Program-made: the position numbers and the translations under genes
Part shown: positions 7,274 through 15,409 of the stretch, piece by piece
Layout: every line of letters starts with the position of its first letter
How positions within the stretch are numbered: position 1 is the first letter of the stretch
Assembly (NCBI RefSeq): GCF_001594015.1
Contig: NZ_LTBC01000001.1
Coordinates: 124,001 to 188,000 of the forward strand
Source of the DNA: Moorella mulderi DSM 14980
GTDB taxonomy: Bacteria; Bacillota; DSM-521; Neomoorellales; Neomoorellaceae
Reading direction: 5' to 3'
DNA length: 64,000 nucleotides
Notes under the pieces: generated by a model
Told to the model about the DNA's origin: nothing
What the model saw: the letters and a program-made list of their open reading frames with translations, nothing else
Databases searched by the model: none

Positions 7274-7816
7274 ATGAGCAGGTATCAGGAAGAGGTGCTG
7301 AAACTCAAAAACGCCCTGCTAAAAGACCCGTTTCCTTACTGGCTGGGGGGTATTTTTCTAGGCGTCCTCAATATTGCCCACTTTGCCACCTTTGGTGCGC
7401 CGTGGGGTATCACCACCGCCTTTGCCAACTGGGGTGCCTGGATCGGCCAGGCTCTAGGCCTGCACCCGGAGAAGTGGGCCTTCTACCAGTCAGAGGCCAA
7501 CGCCAAAATGCTGGCCGGTGGTTTCCTGAATGACGGGGGTTCCATCCTTGATGTGGGCATCATCCTGGGAGCCCTCCTGGCGACACTGCTGGCTTCCCAG
7601 TTTCGCATTAAAAAGATTAAGAATTACAAGCAGGTTGTCGGTGCTGTAGCCGGGGGCTTGTTGATGGGCTACGGCGCCAGGATAGCCTATGGCTGAAACA
7701 TCGGTGCATTATTTAGCGGCACGGCTACGATGTCGCTTCATGGTTGGGTGTTTGGTATTTTCCTGCTGGCGGGTGCTTTCTTTGGATCGAAAATTTTAAC
7801 CAAGTATCTGATTTAA
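7274..7816 (+). CDS. YeeE/YedE (TsuA-type) transporter, C-terminal half; probable selenoprotein (UGA at codon 141)
   Basis: The ATG at 7274 follows GGGAGG. The frame meets TGA at 7694-7696 (codon 141), then stays open for 39 more codons to TAA 7814-7816. The continuation, NIGALFSGTA and later SLHGW, is the normal family C terminus, and the family motif at this point is Gly-Cys-Asn-Ile-Gly. The UGA therefore replaces a conserved transport-path cysteine. A hairpin begins 2 nt after the UGA. The full product is 180 aa with about four helices. Selenocysteine is the best reading, because the sequence on both sides is intact and organisms of this type use Sec in formate dehydrogenase. A nonsense mutation or sequencing error is the alternative. 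Confidence 0.8.
7698..7733 (+). promoter_or_regulatory. Candidate bacterial SECIS hairpin
   Basis: ACATCG (7698-7703) pairs with CGATGT (7728-7733), and the inner GTGC (7704-7707) pairs with GCAC (7719-7722). This leaves an 11-nt apical loop and a one-sided bulge. Bacterial SECIS elements lie directly downstream of the UGA inside the coding region, as here. The pairing was found by eye, not by folding software. Confidence 0.5.
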
Positions 7817-7857
7817 CCCGGATGATTTAACCTGGACTGGTGGGCTTAATTAAACAA

Positions 7858-7889
7858 GCGGGGCACAGGGGTTAGCTCCACTGCCCCGC
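7858..7889 (+). terminator. Terminator-like hairpin after the transporter operon
   Basis: GCGGGGCA (7858-7865) pairs with TGCCCCGC (7882-7889). Only a short mixed tract (TCTTAAG) follows, so termination may be partial and the downstream thioredoxin reductase could be partly cotranscribed. Confidence 0.5.
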
Positions 7890-7916
7890 TCTTAAGAGAA
7901 AGGGGTGCATGAGAAG

Positions 7917-9155
7917 ATGCGGGAAAAGAAGGTTGAAAACTACGATGTGGTGGTTATCGGCGGCGGCGCTGCGGGGATGACGGCCGCTATTTATGCCGGA
8001 CGCGCCCGCCTGAAAACCATTATGATCGAAAAGTCCCTGCCGGGCGGCCTGGCTACCTATACCAATGAGATTGAGAATTACCCCGGTTTTCCCGAGGGGA
8101 ACACGGGCTTGGGCCTGATGCAACTTTTTGAACGCCAGGCCAAGAAATTCAACGTCAAGGTCAAGCTGGCCGAGGTCCAGGGGGTAGAACTGGAGGGGGA
8201 AACCAAGGTCGTCAAGACCTTTCGCACCGATTACCATGCCAAAGCGGTGATTATCGCTACCGGCGGCAAGCCGCGCCTGACCGGAGCCAAGGGTGAGGAG
8301 AAGTTCCTCTACGACAAAGGCATTTCCTTCTGTGCCACCTGTGACGCGGCTTATTACACCGGCAAGGAGGTAATGGTGATCGGCAGCGGCGATGCCGCCA
8401 TTGAAGAAGCCATCTTCTTGACTAAATTTGCCAGCAAGGTGTATATCTCTGTTATCCACGATGTAGGCATTATGGACGCCAACAAGGTGGCCCAGGAGCA
8501 GGCGCGGCAGAATGAAAAACTGCATTTTATCTGGAACACTGTAGTCGAAGAGTTTGCCGGGAGCGAGCGCCTGGACACAGTAATTCTAAAGAACGTCAAG
8601 ACTGGGGAGAGGATTCCCGTAAAAGTCGACGGCTGCTTCCTCTTTATCGGCTACCTGCCCAACACCGATCTCTTCCGCGGTATAATCAATATGAATGAGC
8701 GCGGTTACATCATTACCAATGAGCAAATGGAGACCAATATCCCGGGCGTCTTTGCCGCCGGGGATGTGCGGGATAAAGTCTTGCGGCAGGTGGCCACGGC
8801 CGTGGGTGACGGGGCCATTGCCGGTTTTATGGCGGAACGCTACATTGCGGAAAGCGAGTATTTTGCCCGGGAATTCCGGGAAGTCAAAGGGCCGCAGCTG
8901 GTATTCTGCTACGATCCTACCGATGCCCGCTGCCGCGAGATGATGACTGTAGTTGAAGCTATCCTGCAAAAACATCCGGAAATCAAGTTGAGCAAGATCG
9001 ATGTCTATAAAGGCAAGAGTATGGCCCTGCGCCTGGGTCTTACGGGCGACCCCTGCCTGGTTTTAATACATGGCGGCAGGGTTACTGAAGTCCTGGCCCT
9101 CCCGGGGTTGACTCCCGAGCTCATTGAGGCCAGGATAAAGCAGCTTGCGGCATGA
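7917..9155 (+). CDS. Thioredoxin reductase fused to a thioredoxin-like domain
   Basis: I chose ATG 7917; a GTG at 7905 in the same frame is possible but sits too close to the AAAGGGG site. Residues 1-320 form a TrxB-type flavoprotein with an FAD motif (VVVIGGGAAGM, from residue 11), redox-active C139-A-T-C142 and the dinucleotide motif VIGSGDAA. About 90 further residues form a thioredoxin-fold domain ending in GLTPELIEARI. The usual CxxC of that domain is replaced by C331-x7-C339 (FCYDPTDARC). It probably supplies electrons to a thiol relay near the sulfur transporter. NADPH or ferredoxin as donor cannot be told from sequence. Confidence 0.88.
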   Translation: MREKKVENYDVVVIGGGAAGMTAAIYAGRARLKTIMIEKSLPGGLATYTNEIENYPGFPEGNTGLGLMQLFERQAKKFNVKVKLAEVQGVELEGETKVVKTFRTDYHAKAVIIATGGKPRLTGAKGEEKFLYDKGISFCATCDAAYYTGKEVMVIGSGDAAIEEAIFLTKFASKVYISVIHDVGIMDANKVAQEQARQNEKLHFIWNTVVEEFAGSERLDTVILKNVKTGERIPVKVDGCFLFIGYLPNTDLFRGIINMNERGYIITNEQMETNIPGVFAAGDVRDKVLRQVATAVGDGAIAGFMAERYIAESEYFAREFREVKGPQLVFCYDPTDARCREMMTVVEAILQKHPEIKLSKIDVYKGKSMALRLGLTGDPCLVLIHGGRVTEVLALPGLTPELIEARIKQLAA

Positions 9156-9171
9156 ATTTTTAATAATCATG

Positions 9172-9202
9172 GTCCCGAACTGGTCTGGTTCGGGACTTTT
9201 TT
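9172..9202 (+). terminator. Rho-independent terminator after the thioredoxin reductase
   Basis: GTCCCGAAC (9172-9180) pairs with GTTCGGGAC (9188-9196) and six Ts follow. It cleanly separates this gene from the convergent cadA. Confidence 0.92.
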
Positions 9203-9210
9203 GCCCGCCG

Positions 9211-11331
9211 TTAATTATTTTCACCATAGTTACGCCCGCTGCAACTGCCATAGCCACAACCCCTGCTTCCATATCTTAAGGTCCTGGTAGCATTAAAAAC
9301 GGCCAGCAGGGTGACACCTACGTCAGCGAAAACAGCCTCCCAGATGGTGGCTACACCAAAAGTCCCCAGGCCAAGGAAAAAGGCCTTTACGCCTAAGGCC
9401 AGGGCCACATTTTGTTTCACGATCCGGGCCGTATGCCGGCTAATTTCCACAGCCGTGGCCAGTTTGAAAGGAGCATCCTCCATGAGAACCACATCGGCGG
9501 CCTCGATGGCGGCATCGCTCCCCAGGCCGCCCATGGCCACCCCCACGTCGGCCCTGGTGATGACCGGGGCGTCGTTGATGCCGTCACCCACGAAGGCGAG
9601 TTTCCGGCGGCGGTCAGGCAGAGCAGCCTGCAATTCCTCCACCTTCGCCACCTTGCCTTCCGGCAGGAGCTCGGCAAAGTAAGCGTCGACGCCCACTTCC
9701 TCAGCCACCCGGCGGGCCACCGCCTCCTCGTCCCCGGTAAGCATCACTATTTTCTTTATACCCAGCTCCTTAAGCCTGGTAATAGCCTCCCTGGCATCAG
9801 GCTTCACCTCGTCGGCAATGACGATGTAGCCGGCAAAGGTACCGTCAATGGCCACGTGGACACCGGTGCCTGCCACATTGCAAACCTCGTGAGCGATTCC
9901 TTCCCGGTGCAGCAGGCGGTCGTTGCCGGCCAGGACCCTTTTCCCGTCGACCACGGCGCTGATGCCGTGGCCGGGAATTTCCTGGTACTCGCTGACCCTC
10001 TCGGAGTCAATCTCCTGCCCGTAGGCCGCCCGGATGGACTGGGCGATGGGATGGCTGGAGTAGACCTCGGCGGCAGCAGCAGCTGCCAGGAGTTCATTTT
10101 CCTGAAAACCGTTGGATGGAACCACCTGCGTAACCCGGAAAACTCCTTTCGTCAGGGTACCGGTTTTATCAAAAACCACGGTATGCAGCCCGGTCAGGGC
10201 GTCCAGGAAGTTGGCGCCCTTGACCAGGATGCCCTGGCGCGAAGCCGCGCCGATACCACCGAAGTATCCCAGGGGGATAGAAACTACCAGGGCGCAGGGG
10301 CAGGAGATGACGAGTAAAACCAGAGCCCGGTAGACCCATGTCGAGAAGGTAGCCCTGGGCAGGACCAGGGGCGGGATGATAGCCAGGGCCAGGGCTCCCA
10401 AGACCACTGCCGGGGTGTAGTAACGGGAAAAGGCAGTGATAAACTGCTCCGTCGGGGCTTTACGGGCCGCGGCGTTTTCTACCAGCTCCAGGATACGAGC
10501 CACAGAGGATTCGCCGAAGGGCCTCGTCACTTTGACGGTCAGGAGGCCCTGGCCGTTAATCATCCCGGCCAGGATTTTTTCACCCTTTTCCACTTTGCGG
10601 GGCACGGCTTCCCCCGTCAGGGCCGAGGTGTCGACAAAGGAAACGCCCTCCACCACCTCGCCGTCCAGGGGTACTCTCTCGCCCGGCTTGACAACAATAG
10701 TTTGACCCACCTCTACCTCCTCCGGCCGTACCTGTTTTGTTTCCCCGTTTAGCTTCAAGTTGGCGTACTCCGGCCGGATATCCAGCAGGGCAGCAATGGA
10801 ACGGCGGGAGCGATTGACAGCCCGCTCCTGGAAATACTCGCCTACAGCATAAAAGAGCATCACCGCTGCCGCCTCGGGTAGCTGGTGAATGGCAATGGCG
10901 CCAATAGTGGCAATGGTCATCAGGAAGTTTTCGTCAAAAAACTGGCCCCGGGTCAGATTGCGCACGGCTGTCGTGAGCACCCGCCAGCCTACCAGGAAGT
11001 AGGAGGACAAAAGAATCGTATACTCGGCCCACGCGTAAGGAGTACGATGAAGCTGCTGGTTAAAAATAAACCCTATTGCCAGGAGAAGGCCTGCAACTAA
11101 GATGATATATAATTGGGACTCCGGCCTCTGGCTGGTAGTATCTACAATATTCACGCCGGGTTCGACCCGGGCGATGACCTCCCGGGCCGCCGGTAGCAGT
11201 TCCGGGGGCAGGTCTAAGCTCTGGTTGGCGAAGTTAACGGTAACCTTTTCTAGACCTTTTACTTTACGCAGTTCCCGCTCAATCCTGGCAGCGCAACTGG
11301 CGCAGTCCAGTCCCTCCAGGGTGTAACGCAT
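9211..11331 (-). CDS. cadA: Heavy-metal P1B-type ATPase (Zn/Cd/Pb exporter, CadA-like)
   Basis: The 706-aa protein begins with one metal-binding domain (C10-A-S-C13) and has membrane helices before and after the actuator TGEA (239-242). The transport motif is C344-P-C346, the phosphorylation site DKTGT is at 388-392, and GDGIND lies near the C terminus. This is the CPC class that exports Zn, Cd or Pb. The C terminus ends in a short Gly/Cys/Tyr-rich tail (about 18 residues with two cysteines), which may be an extra metal site. GGAGG lies 7 nt before the ATG. It follows cadC by 11 nt in the same operon and shares its operator. Confidence 0.92.
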   Translation of the reverse strand: MRYTLEGLDCASCAARIERELRKVKGLEKVTVNFANQSLDLPPELLPAAREVIARVEPGVNIVDTTSQRPESQLYIILVAGLLLAIGFIFNQQLHRTPYAWAEYTILLSSYFLVGWRVLTTAVRNLTRGQFFDENFLMTIATIGAIAIHQLPEAAAVMLFYAVGEYFQERAVNRSRRSIAALLDIRPEYANLKLNGETKQVRPEEVEVGQTIVVKPGERVPLDGEVVEGVSFVDTSALTGEAVPRKVEKGEKILAGMINGQGLLTVKVTRPFGESSVARILELVENAAARKAPTEQFITAFSRYYTPAVVLGALALAIIPPLVLPRATFSTWVYRALVLLVISCPCALVVSIPLGYFGGIGAASRQGILVKGANFLDALTGLHTVVFDKTGTLTKGVFRVTQVVPSNGFQENELLAAAAAAEVYSSHPIAQSIRAAYGQEIDSERVSEYQEIPGHGISAVVDGKRVLAGNDRLLHREGIAHEVCNVAGTGVHVAIDGTFAGYIVIADEVKPDAREAITRLKELGIKKIVMLTGDEEAVARRVAEEVGVDAYFAELLPEGKVAKVEELQAALPDRRRKLAFVGDGINDAPVITRADVGVAMGGLGSDAAIEAADVVLMEDAPFKLATAVEISRHTARIVKQNVALALGVKAFFLGLGTFGVATIWEAVFADVGVTLLAVFNATRTLRYGSRGCGYGSCSGRNYGENN

Positions 11332-11342
11332 ACCTTGGCCTC

Positions 11343-11690
11343 CTATCTCCCCTCAGCAAAGTGGGCCTGAGCCTCACGGATCAGGTTTAAGATGTGCTCA
11401 TCATCCAGCGAATAATAGACCATCTTGCCGTCCCGGCGGTACTTGACCAGGCGCAAAGCTTTCAGCAGGCGCAGGTGGTGGGAGACGGCAGGCAAACTCG
11501 TGTCCAGGAGCGCGGCCAGATCACACACGCAAAGTTCCTGGTGGGCCAGCAGATAGAGGATTTTGGTCCGGGTTTCGTCTCCGAGGACCTTAAAAATTTC
11601 CGATAAACCGGCTACATCCAGCACCCTGTCCTTCAGGTGTTCAAGGTGGCCGGAAGGACAGAAGGTGTCACAGAGGTCATTATTAGGCAA
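11343..11690 (-). CDS. cadC: ArsR/SmtB family metal-sensing repressor (CadC-like)
   Basis: The open frame extends upstream to 11834, but the promoter (11730-11758) lies inside that extension, so the start must be downstream. TTG 11690, 9 nt after GGAG, gives a 115-aa protein of normal CadC size. It carries C7 and C11 near the N terminus plus the ELCVCD motif (C54, C56), which together make the thiolate Cd/Pb/Zn site of CadC. The helix-turn-helix follows around residues 60-85. It sits directly upstream of cadA and should repress the pair by binding the palindrome at 11709-11726 until metal arrives. Confidence 0.9.
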   Translation of the reverse strand: MPNNDLCDTFCPSGHLEHLKDRVLDVAGLSEIFKVLGDETRTKILYLLAHQELCVCDLAALLDTSLPAVSHHLRLLKALRLVKYRRDGKMVYYSLDDEHILNLIREAQAHFAEGR

Positions 11691-11708
11691 GGATAACCAC
11701 TCCAAACG

Positions 11709-11758
11709 ATTAATCAATTGTTTAATTGTAGTATATTTATCTACTCCTTCAATGTCAA
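11709..11758 (-). promoter_or_regulatory. cadC-cadA promoter and operator
   Basis: On the minus strand TTGACA (11758-11753), 17 bp and TATACT (11735-11730) form a near-consensus promoter. The palindrome ATTAATCAATTGTTTAAT (11709-11726, one mismatched pair) starts 3 bp after the -10 box, the usual place for an ArsR-family operator. Confidence 0.8.
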
Positions 11759-11883
11759 GCTCAGGAAGTTCAATTATCGCACTACGTTTTATAATTCTTG
11801 GAGAAAATAGAAAAGGAAGCTTATAGCTTCCCACGATACATATCTTTTGCGGTAGTTACCCGCGCCAGGGGTTGCATCCCGGT

Positions 11884-12228
11884 CTAACTTCCCTTACTTT
11901 CAACTTTACCCTGTAGCCCCTGCAGTTCCGCCATGGTTGTGGCTATCTCCTGGGTTAAAATCCCGCCCACCAGATCTAGAACCTGGAAGATTTCCGGGTG
12001 CTTGACCCGGTAGAGAACCTTTAACCCTTCTTTGCGGGAGACGACAATATCCTCCTTCCGCAGAACGGCCAGGTGCTGGGAGATATTCGGTTGCTCCAGC
12101 TCCAGGTCTTCTATAAACTCGCAGACACACTTCTCCCCCTGGCGCAGTTGTTCCAGGATCCTCACCCTGGTCGGGTGGGCCAGGGCTTTAAAAAATTCCG
12201 CCTTCAGGCTGTAGAGTCTCTCAGCCAA
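11884..12228 (-). CDS. ArsR/SmtB family metalloregulator
   Basis: This 114-aa ArsR-type winged-helix protein starts at TTG 12228, 6 nt after AGGAGG. KCVCEF (C34, C36) lies in the metal-sensing helix typical of arsenic, lead or cadmium sensors, followed by the recognition helix (QPNISQHLAVLRK). It has its own promoter and a 6-8-6 palindrome directly downstream of the -10 box, so it likely represses itself. No terminator separates it from cadC-cadA, so transcripts could run through. Whether it controls a remote target, such as one of the DUF318 permeases, cannot be told here. Confidence 0.88.
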   Translation of the reverse strand: MAERLYSLKAEFFKALAHPTRVRILEQLRQGEKCVCEFIEDLELEQPNISQHLAVLRKEDIVVSRKEGLKVLYRVKHPEIFQVLDLVGGILTQEIATTMAELQGLQGKVESKGS

Positions 12229-12242
12229 TGAATATCCTCCTT

Positions 12243-12294
12243 ATATGCGAATTTCTGCATATATTAGTTTATGCTTTAAAATCTGGATTGTCAA
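12243..12294 (-). promoter_or_regulatory. Promoter and operator of the second arsR gene
   Basis: On the minus strand TTGACA (12294-12289), 17 bp and TAAACT (12271-12266) form the promoter. The inverted repeat ATATGC (12243-12248) / GCATAT (12257-12262) lies immediately downstream and abuts the ribosome site. It differs from the cadC operator, so the two regulators probably do not share sites. Confidence 0.8.
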
Positions 12295-12341
12295 GGACCA
12301 GGGTCTAGCCGGGTGGTAAACAGGCTTCCGGCAATTTACCG

Positions 12342-12364
12342 AAAAAAAGAGGCCTTATGGCCCC
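12342..12364 (-). terminator. Terminator after the DUF401 gene
   Basis: On the minus strand GGGGCC and GGCCTC (12364-12359 and 12354-12349, one G-T pair) enclose ATAA and are followed by seven Ts (12348-12342). It separates the DUF401 permease from arsR. Confidence 0.65.
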
Positions 12365-12383
12365 TGCCCTGTTCCTGAAGGGG

Positions 12384-13595
12384 TCACCATACCAGATACG
12401 CGGCCATAGCTACCGCCAGGAGTGCCGCTTCCGGGCCAACCATCATCCTGAGCACCTTGCGCAGGTCGGCCTTGAAGAAGTCCACGGTGAGGGCCAGGCA
12501 GAGATGCATGGGGGTTAACATGTTCCCGGTAAAGCCGGCTATAAAAATGAATACCGCCAGGGGCAAGCTTATCTGCCCACCCACGGCAGTCATGACAATG
12601 GGAAAAGCAATCCCGACGTAGGCCACCGTCAGGCCGGTCAGCATGCCCACCAGGAAACTAATGAGGCCGAAAATCACAAATTCGGGCACAGGCAGCATTG
12701 CCAGTAAAGAAGGCAGGCCATCCACCGCCCGGGTATCTACCAGTACCTGCTTGAAGAGCATTACCCCCCACACCAGCAGGAGGGTCTTTACGGCTATTGC
12801 CTCCCGGCACAGGTGCCAGAATTTTAACGGTGTATAGCGGTGCCGCACCAGCAAGACAAGAAGCACCAGGCCGACCGCCAGGCCGACCTCCACCTGGAAA
12901 ACCAGTACCAGGGCCACTACCACCAGTACCGGCAGGATGCTGAGGAAGAGTTCCCCGGCCAGGGCGTGGTGACTGGCCGGCAAGCCTTCCCTTTCTTCTC
13001 CCTCCGGCTCGATTTTTACTCGCCGCAGGGCTGGTATACCCAGTAAGATGACCAGCAGGCCATAGGGAGCCAGGGCAGCAATCAGGCGAGGTAAGGGGAG
13101 CCCGCTGAGGCGTGAGGCCAGCAAGACCCCCGGGTAAAGGGGCAGGAAGTACTCCCAGATGTGACGGTAGTAGTAGTTGATAAAGCTCTTTTCTTCGGCA
13201 GCCATGGAGGTACGCGCCGCCGCCTGCCCTACCAGGGGAGCAGAAAACAGCGCACCCCCTACCGAAGGCATCAGGCCGATAAAGGCCGGCAACATGGCCA
13301 TCACTAGCCGCTGGTTACGAATAAGGCCCCGCAGCCCTAGCAGCATTTTCTCCAGGTAACCCTGCTGTCCCAGGAGGTGCTCAAAGAGCATGATGAGGGC
13401 CAGGATAACCTCCATTTCCAGGGTGACCGGGCTTTTGGTGGCCTGCCAGGCCATGCCCAGGAAAGCGACGGGACCCGTGTGGTAAAGGGCAGCCAGGAGG
13501 AGCGAACTGCCAAGCATCACCGGTCCCAGGGGCGCCTGCCGCCCCAGGAGCACCATCATTAACCCGAACACCAGCAACAGCTTGAGCCCTTCCAA
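12384..13595 (-). CDS. DUF401 family membrane protein (permease-like)
   Basis: This protein of about 403 aa has some ten hydrophobic segments. It matches the DUF401 family, whose members look like ion or anion permeases with two repeated halves (LMPSVGGALFSAPL near residue 110, and GNMLTPMHLCL near 355). I chose TTG 13595 behind AGAAGGGA; the frame is open to 13658 without a better site. No substrate is known for the family. It has its own terminator and is not in an operon with arsR downstream. I see no promoter of consensus form. Confidence 0.75.
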   Translation of the reverse strand: MEGLKLLLVFGLMMVLLGRQAPLGPVMLGSSLLLAALYHTGPVAFLGMAWQATKSPVTLEMEVILALIMLFEHLLGQQGYLEKMLLGLRGLIRNQRLVMAMLPAFIGLMPSVGGALFSAPLVGQAAARTSMAAEEKSFINYYYRHIWEYFLPLYPGVLLASRLSGLPLPRLIAALAPYGLLVILLGIPALRRVKIEPEGEEREGLPASHHALAGELFLSILPVLVVVALVLVFQVEVGLAVGLVLLVLLVRHRYTPLKFWHLCREAIAVKTLLLVWGVMLFKQVLVDTRAVDGLPSLLAMLPVPEFVIFGLISFLVGMLTGLTVAYVGIAFPIVMTAVGGQISLPLAVFIFIAGFTGNMLTPMHLCLALTVDFFKADLRKVLRMMVGPEAALLAVAMAAYLVW

Positions 13596-13759
13596 CGATA
13601 TTCCCTTCTCTATTGTTAAGTTATCACTTATAATAATCACGCCGTAGCAATAAATCAAGGGGTATTACTCCCTGGAAGCGGGAAATTCTAGAAACCTGCT
13701 AGGGCAGCCGTGGCGGCGGAATTTTTCAGGGTACGAATTTTACCGGCTTGCAAAAAAAA

Positions 13760-13793
13760 CAAAAGTAAAAAGACGGGGCCAACCCCCCATCTT
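13760..13793 (-). terminator. Terminator after the DUF6485 gene
   Basis: On the minus strand AAGATGGGG (13793-13785) pairs with CCCCGTCTT (13778-13770) around six bases, with a T-rich tract following. Confidence 0.75.
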
Positions 13794-13835
13794 TTCACTC
13801 TGCCTTCCCACCACGTTAGCCTCTCACTTTTGATG

Positions 13836-14036
13836 TTAAGCGCGACTATTGCAGGCTATAAAGCGTGCAATACTCCGATCGTAAGTTCTTTCTATTTCCG
13901 GTGGAAAAAGGCAGCCCGGCAGCTCCCCATATTTCCGGTGATAGGTTATACACTCACAGCATTTACCCTTGCGGCTGCAGGGCTCATAGGTACAGGTACA
14001 CCTCTCCTTGTTGGCCTGCAGGTTGCACTGCGCCAT
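13836..14036 (-). CDS. Small Cys-rich protein, DUF6485 family
   Basis: ATG 14036, 7 nt after AAGGAG, gives 66 aa. An in-frame ATG 8 codons upstream lacks a ribosome site. The sequence has nine cysteines, at 4, 13, 15, 20, 26, 27, 29, 42 and 62, around a conserved [11 protein letters not shown] segment, matching small proteins catalogued as DUF6485 in anaerobes. The pattern suggests a metal or Fe-S knuckle. It lies 29 nt downstream of the flavin reductase on the same strand and is probably cotranscribed with it. Function is unknown. Confidence 0.75.
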   Translation of the reverse strand: MAQCNLQANKERCTCTYEPCSRKGKCCECITYHRKYGELPGCLFPPEIERTYDRSIARFIACNSRA

Positions 14037-14065
14037 TTTCTCACTCCTTACCGGGTCCAAACTCT

Positions 14066-14551
14066 TTACCGGCTCCAGCGGGCGATGTTGTGTTCATAGT
14101 AGAGAAGGGGTTTTTTATCGCCGCTGACATTGGCCGCCGCGACCTGGCCGACAACAATCACATGATCGCCGCTTTGATAGCGACCAGAGACCTTACACTC
14201 CAGGTTGGCCAGGGCGTCTTTTACCCTGGGAGTGGCAACCACCGCCGCCGGTTCGGTAGCCAGACCAAGTTCCTTAATTTTATCCACGTTCCGCCCCGAA
14301 TGGGTGCCGCAGAAGACGGCAATATTCTCCTGGTCCTCGGCCAGGATGGAAAGAACAAACTCCCCGGCAGCATCCAACAGTTCCAACACATAGCGATCGG
14401 GGTGCAGGGCCACCATTACTTGGGGCGGGTTGGAGGATTCCTGGGTAAACCAGGCCACGGTGGTCAGGTCGTGATTTTCCCCTTGTTTAACGCCTACCAG
14501 TCCGCAAGGGCAGGCAATTTTACCCAGAGCGCGGGTAATATCGCTGCTCAT
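14066..14551 (-). CDS. Flavin reductase family protein (FMN-binding split barrel)
   Basis: This 161-aa protein matches the small flavin reductase-like family. It has a GLVGVKQG strand near residues 17-24, a middle segment VLSILAEDQ, and a C-terminal FMN-pocket region around DHVIVVGQV (128-136). Relatives bind FMN and move electrons between NAD(P)H, flavin and rubredoxin-like partners. CPCG at 14-17 is unusual near the N terminus and may be redox-active. It lies upstream of the DUF6485 Cys-rich protein, which could be a partner. Substrate unknown. Confidence 0.8.
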   Translation of the reverse strand: MSSDITRALGKIACPCGLVGVKQGENHDLTTVAWFTQESSNPPQVMVALHPDRYVLELLDAAGEFVLSILAEDQENIAVFCGTHSGRNVDKIKELGLATEPAAVVATPRVKDALANLECKVSGRYQSGDHVIVVGQVAAANVSGDKKPLLYYEHNIARWSR

Positions 14552-14593
14552 AAAGGTTCAACTCCTTCCTGCAAAGGAAAAGTTTCCTAACGT

Positions 14594-15364
14594 TTATATT
14601 TTAGCTGAAAACAGGTCGGGAGGCAACGTTGGCGGGTTTATTCCCTGCAACTTGCCGATTTCTTCCGCCGTCAATTCCCGGTACTCCCCGGGTTTTAATT
14701 GTTCGTCCAGCACCAAAGGCCCCATGGCAATCCGCTTGAGATAGGTTACTTTCTTGCCTACAGCGGCAAACATACGCTTTACCTGGTGATATTTTCCTTC
14801 ATAAATGGTGAGTTCAACCTCCGACTCCAATCCCTGGCGAAGAATCTTTAACTCGGCCGGCATGGTACGGTAACCGTCATCTAAGATTACCCCCTGGCGA
14901 AACGCTTCCACATCTATTTCTGTAACCATTCCACATACCACGGCATAATACGTTTTGGGCACATGTTTTTTGGGTGACAGGAGCTGATGGGCCAGCTTGC
15001 CGTCATTGGTAAGTAAAAGCAGTCCCCCGGCGTCTTTGTCTAAACGCCCTACAGGAAATGGATGAAAAGCGCGATACTGGGGAGGGAGCAGGTCAACTAC
15101 TACTTTCGCAAATCTATCCTCGGTGGCGGACAGGACACCCTGCGGCTTATTTAGCATTAAATAGACATACTGTCTATACTCTAAGGGTTCGCCGTTCACC
15201 TCAATATAATCCCGGCCGGGCAAAACATGTAGTCCCGGGTCCCCGGCCGGCCTGCCGTTGACCTGCACTCTTTTTTCTTTTATCAGCTTCTTAATCTCTT
15301 TGCGCGTGCCCAACCCCATGTGGGCCAGCAGTTTATCCAGGCGCTGCCGCTCTTTTGCCGCCAT
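14594..15364 (-). CDS. Pseudouridine synthase, RsuA/RluB family
   Basis: The 256-aa protein has an N-terminal S4 RNA-binding domain (residues 7-55) and a catalytic domain with LNKPQG (71-76) and GRLDKDAGG (106-114), where D109 is the catalytic aspartate. It converts uridine to pseudouridine in rRNA, probably 16S by resemblance to RsuA, though RluB/E-type 23S specificity is not excluded. It is near-adjacent to truD (45 nt), so two RNA pseudouridylation enzymes sit in tandem. The product extends a little past the usual RsuA end with a Pro-rich tail. Confidence 0.9.
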   Translation of the reverse strand: MAAKERQRLDKLLAHMGLGTRKEIKKLIKEKRVQVNGRPAGDPGLHVLPGRDYIEVNGEPLEYRQYVYLMLNKPQGVLSATEDRFAKVVVDLLPPQYRAFHPFPVGRLDKDAGGLLLLTNDGKLAHQLLSPKKHVPKTYYAVVCGMVTEIDVEAFRQGVILDDGYRTMPAELKILRQGLESEVELTIYEGKYHQVKRMFAAVGKKVTYLKRIAMGPLVLDEQLKPGEYRELTAEEIGKLQGINPPTLPPDLFSAKI

Positions 15365-15409
15365 TTTTCTTACCTCACCGCTGTTTCCTTACGCCGGCCA
15401 TGCCAATCA

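Noticed and set aside
7694-7696. Treating the UGA as the true end of the transporter half
   Set aside because: The following 39 codons continue the family's C-terminal sequence in frame, so a real stop would mean a freshly truncated protein with no other decay.
9412-10317. 301-codon plus-strand open frame opposite cadA
   Set aside because: It is the shadow of the cadA reading frame in GC-rich DNA, without a ribosome site or recognisable domain. The same holds for the other long antisense frames, e.g. 21577-22617, 29411-30190, 32964-34211 and 38116-38460.
11691-11834. Longer CadC protein starting at 11834
   Set aside because: The cadC promoter and operator (11709-11758) lie inside this stretch, so the transcript begins after the would-be start.
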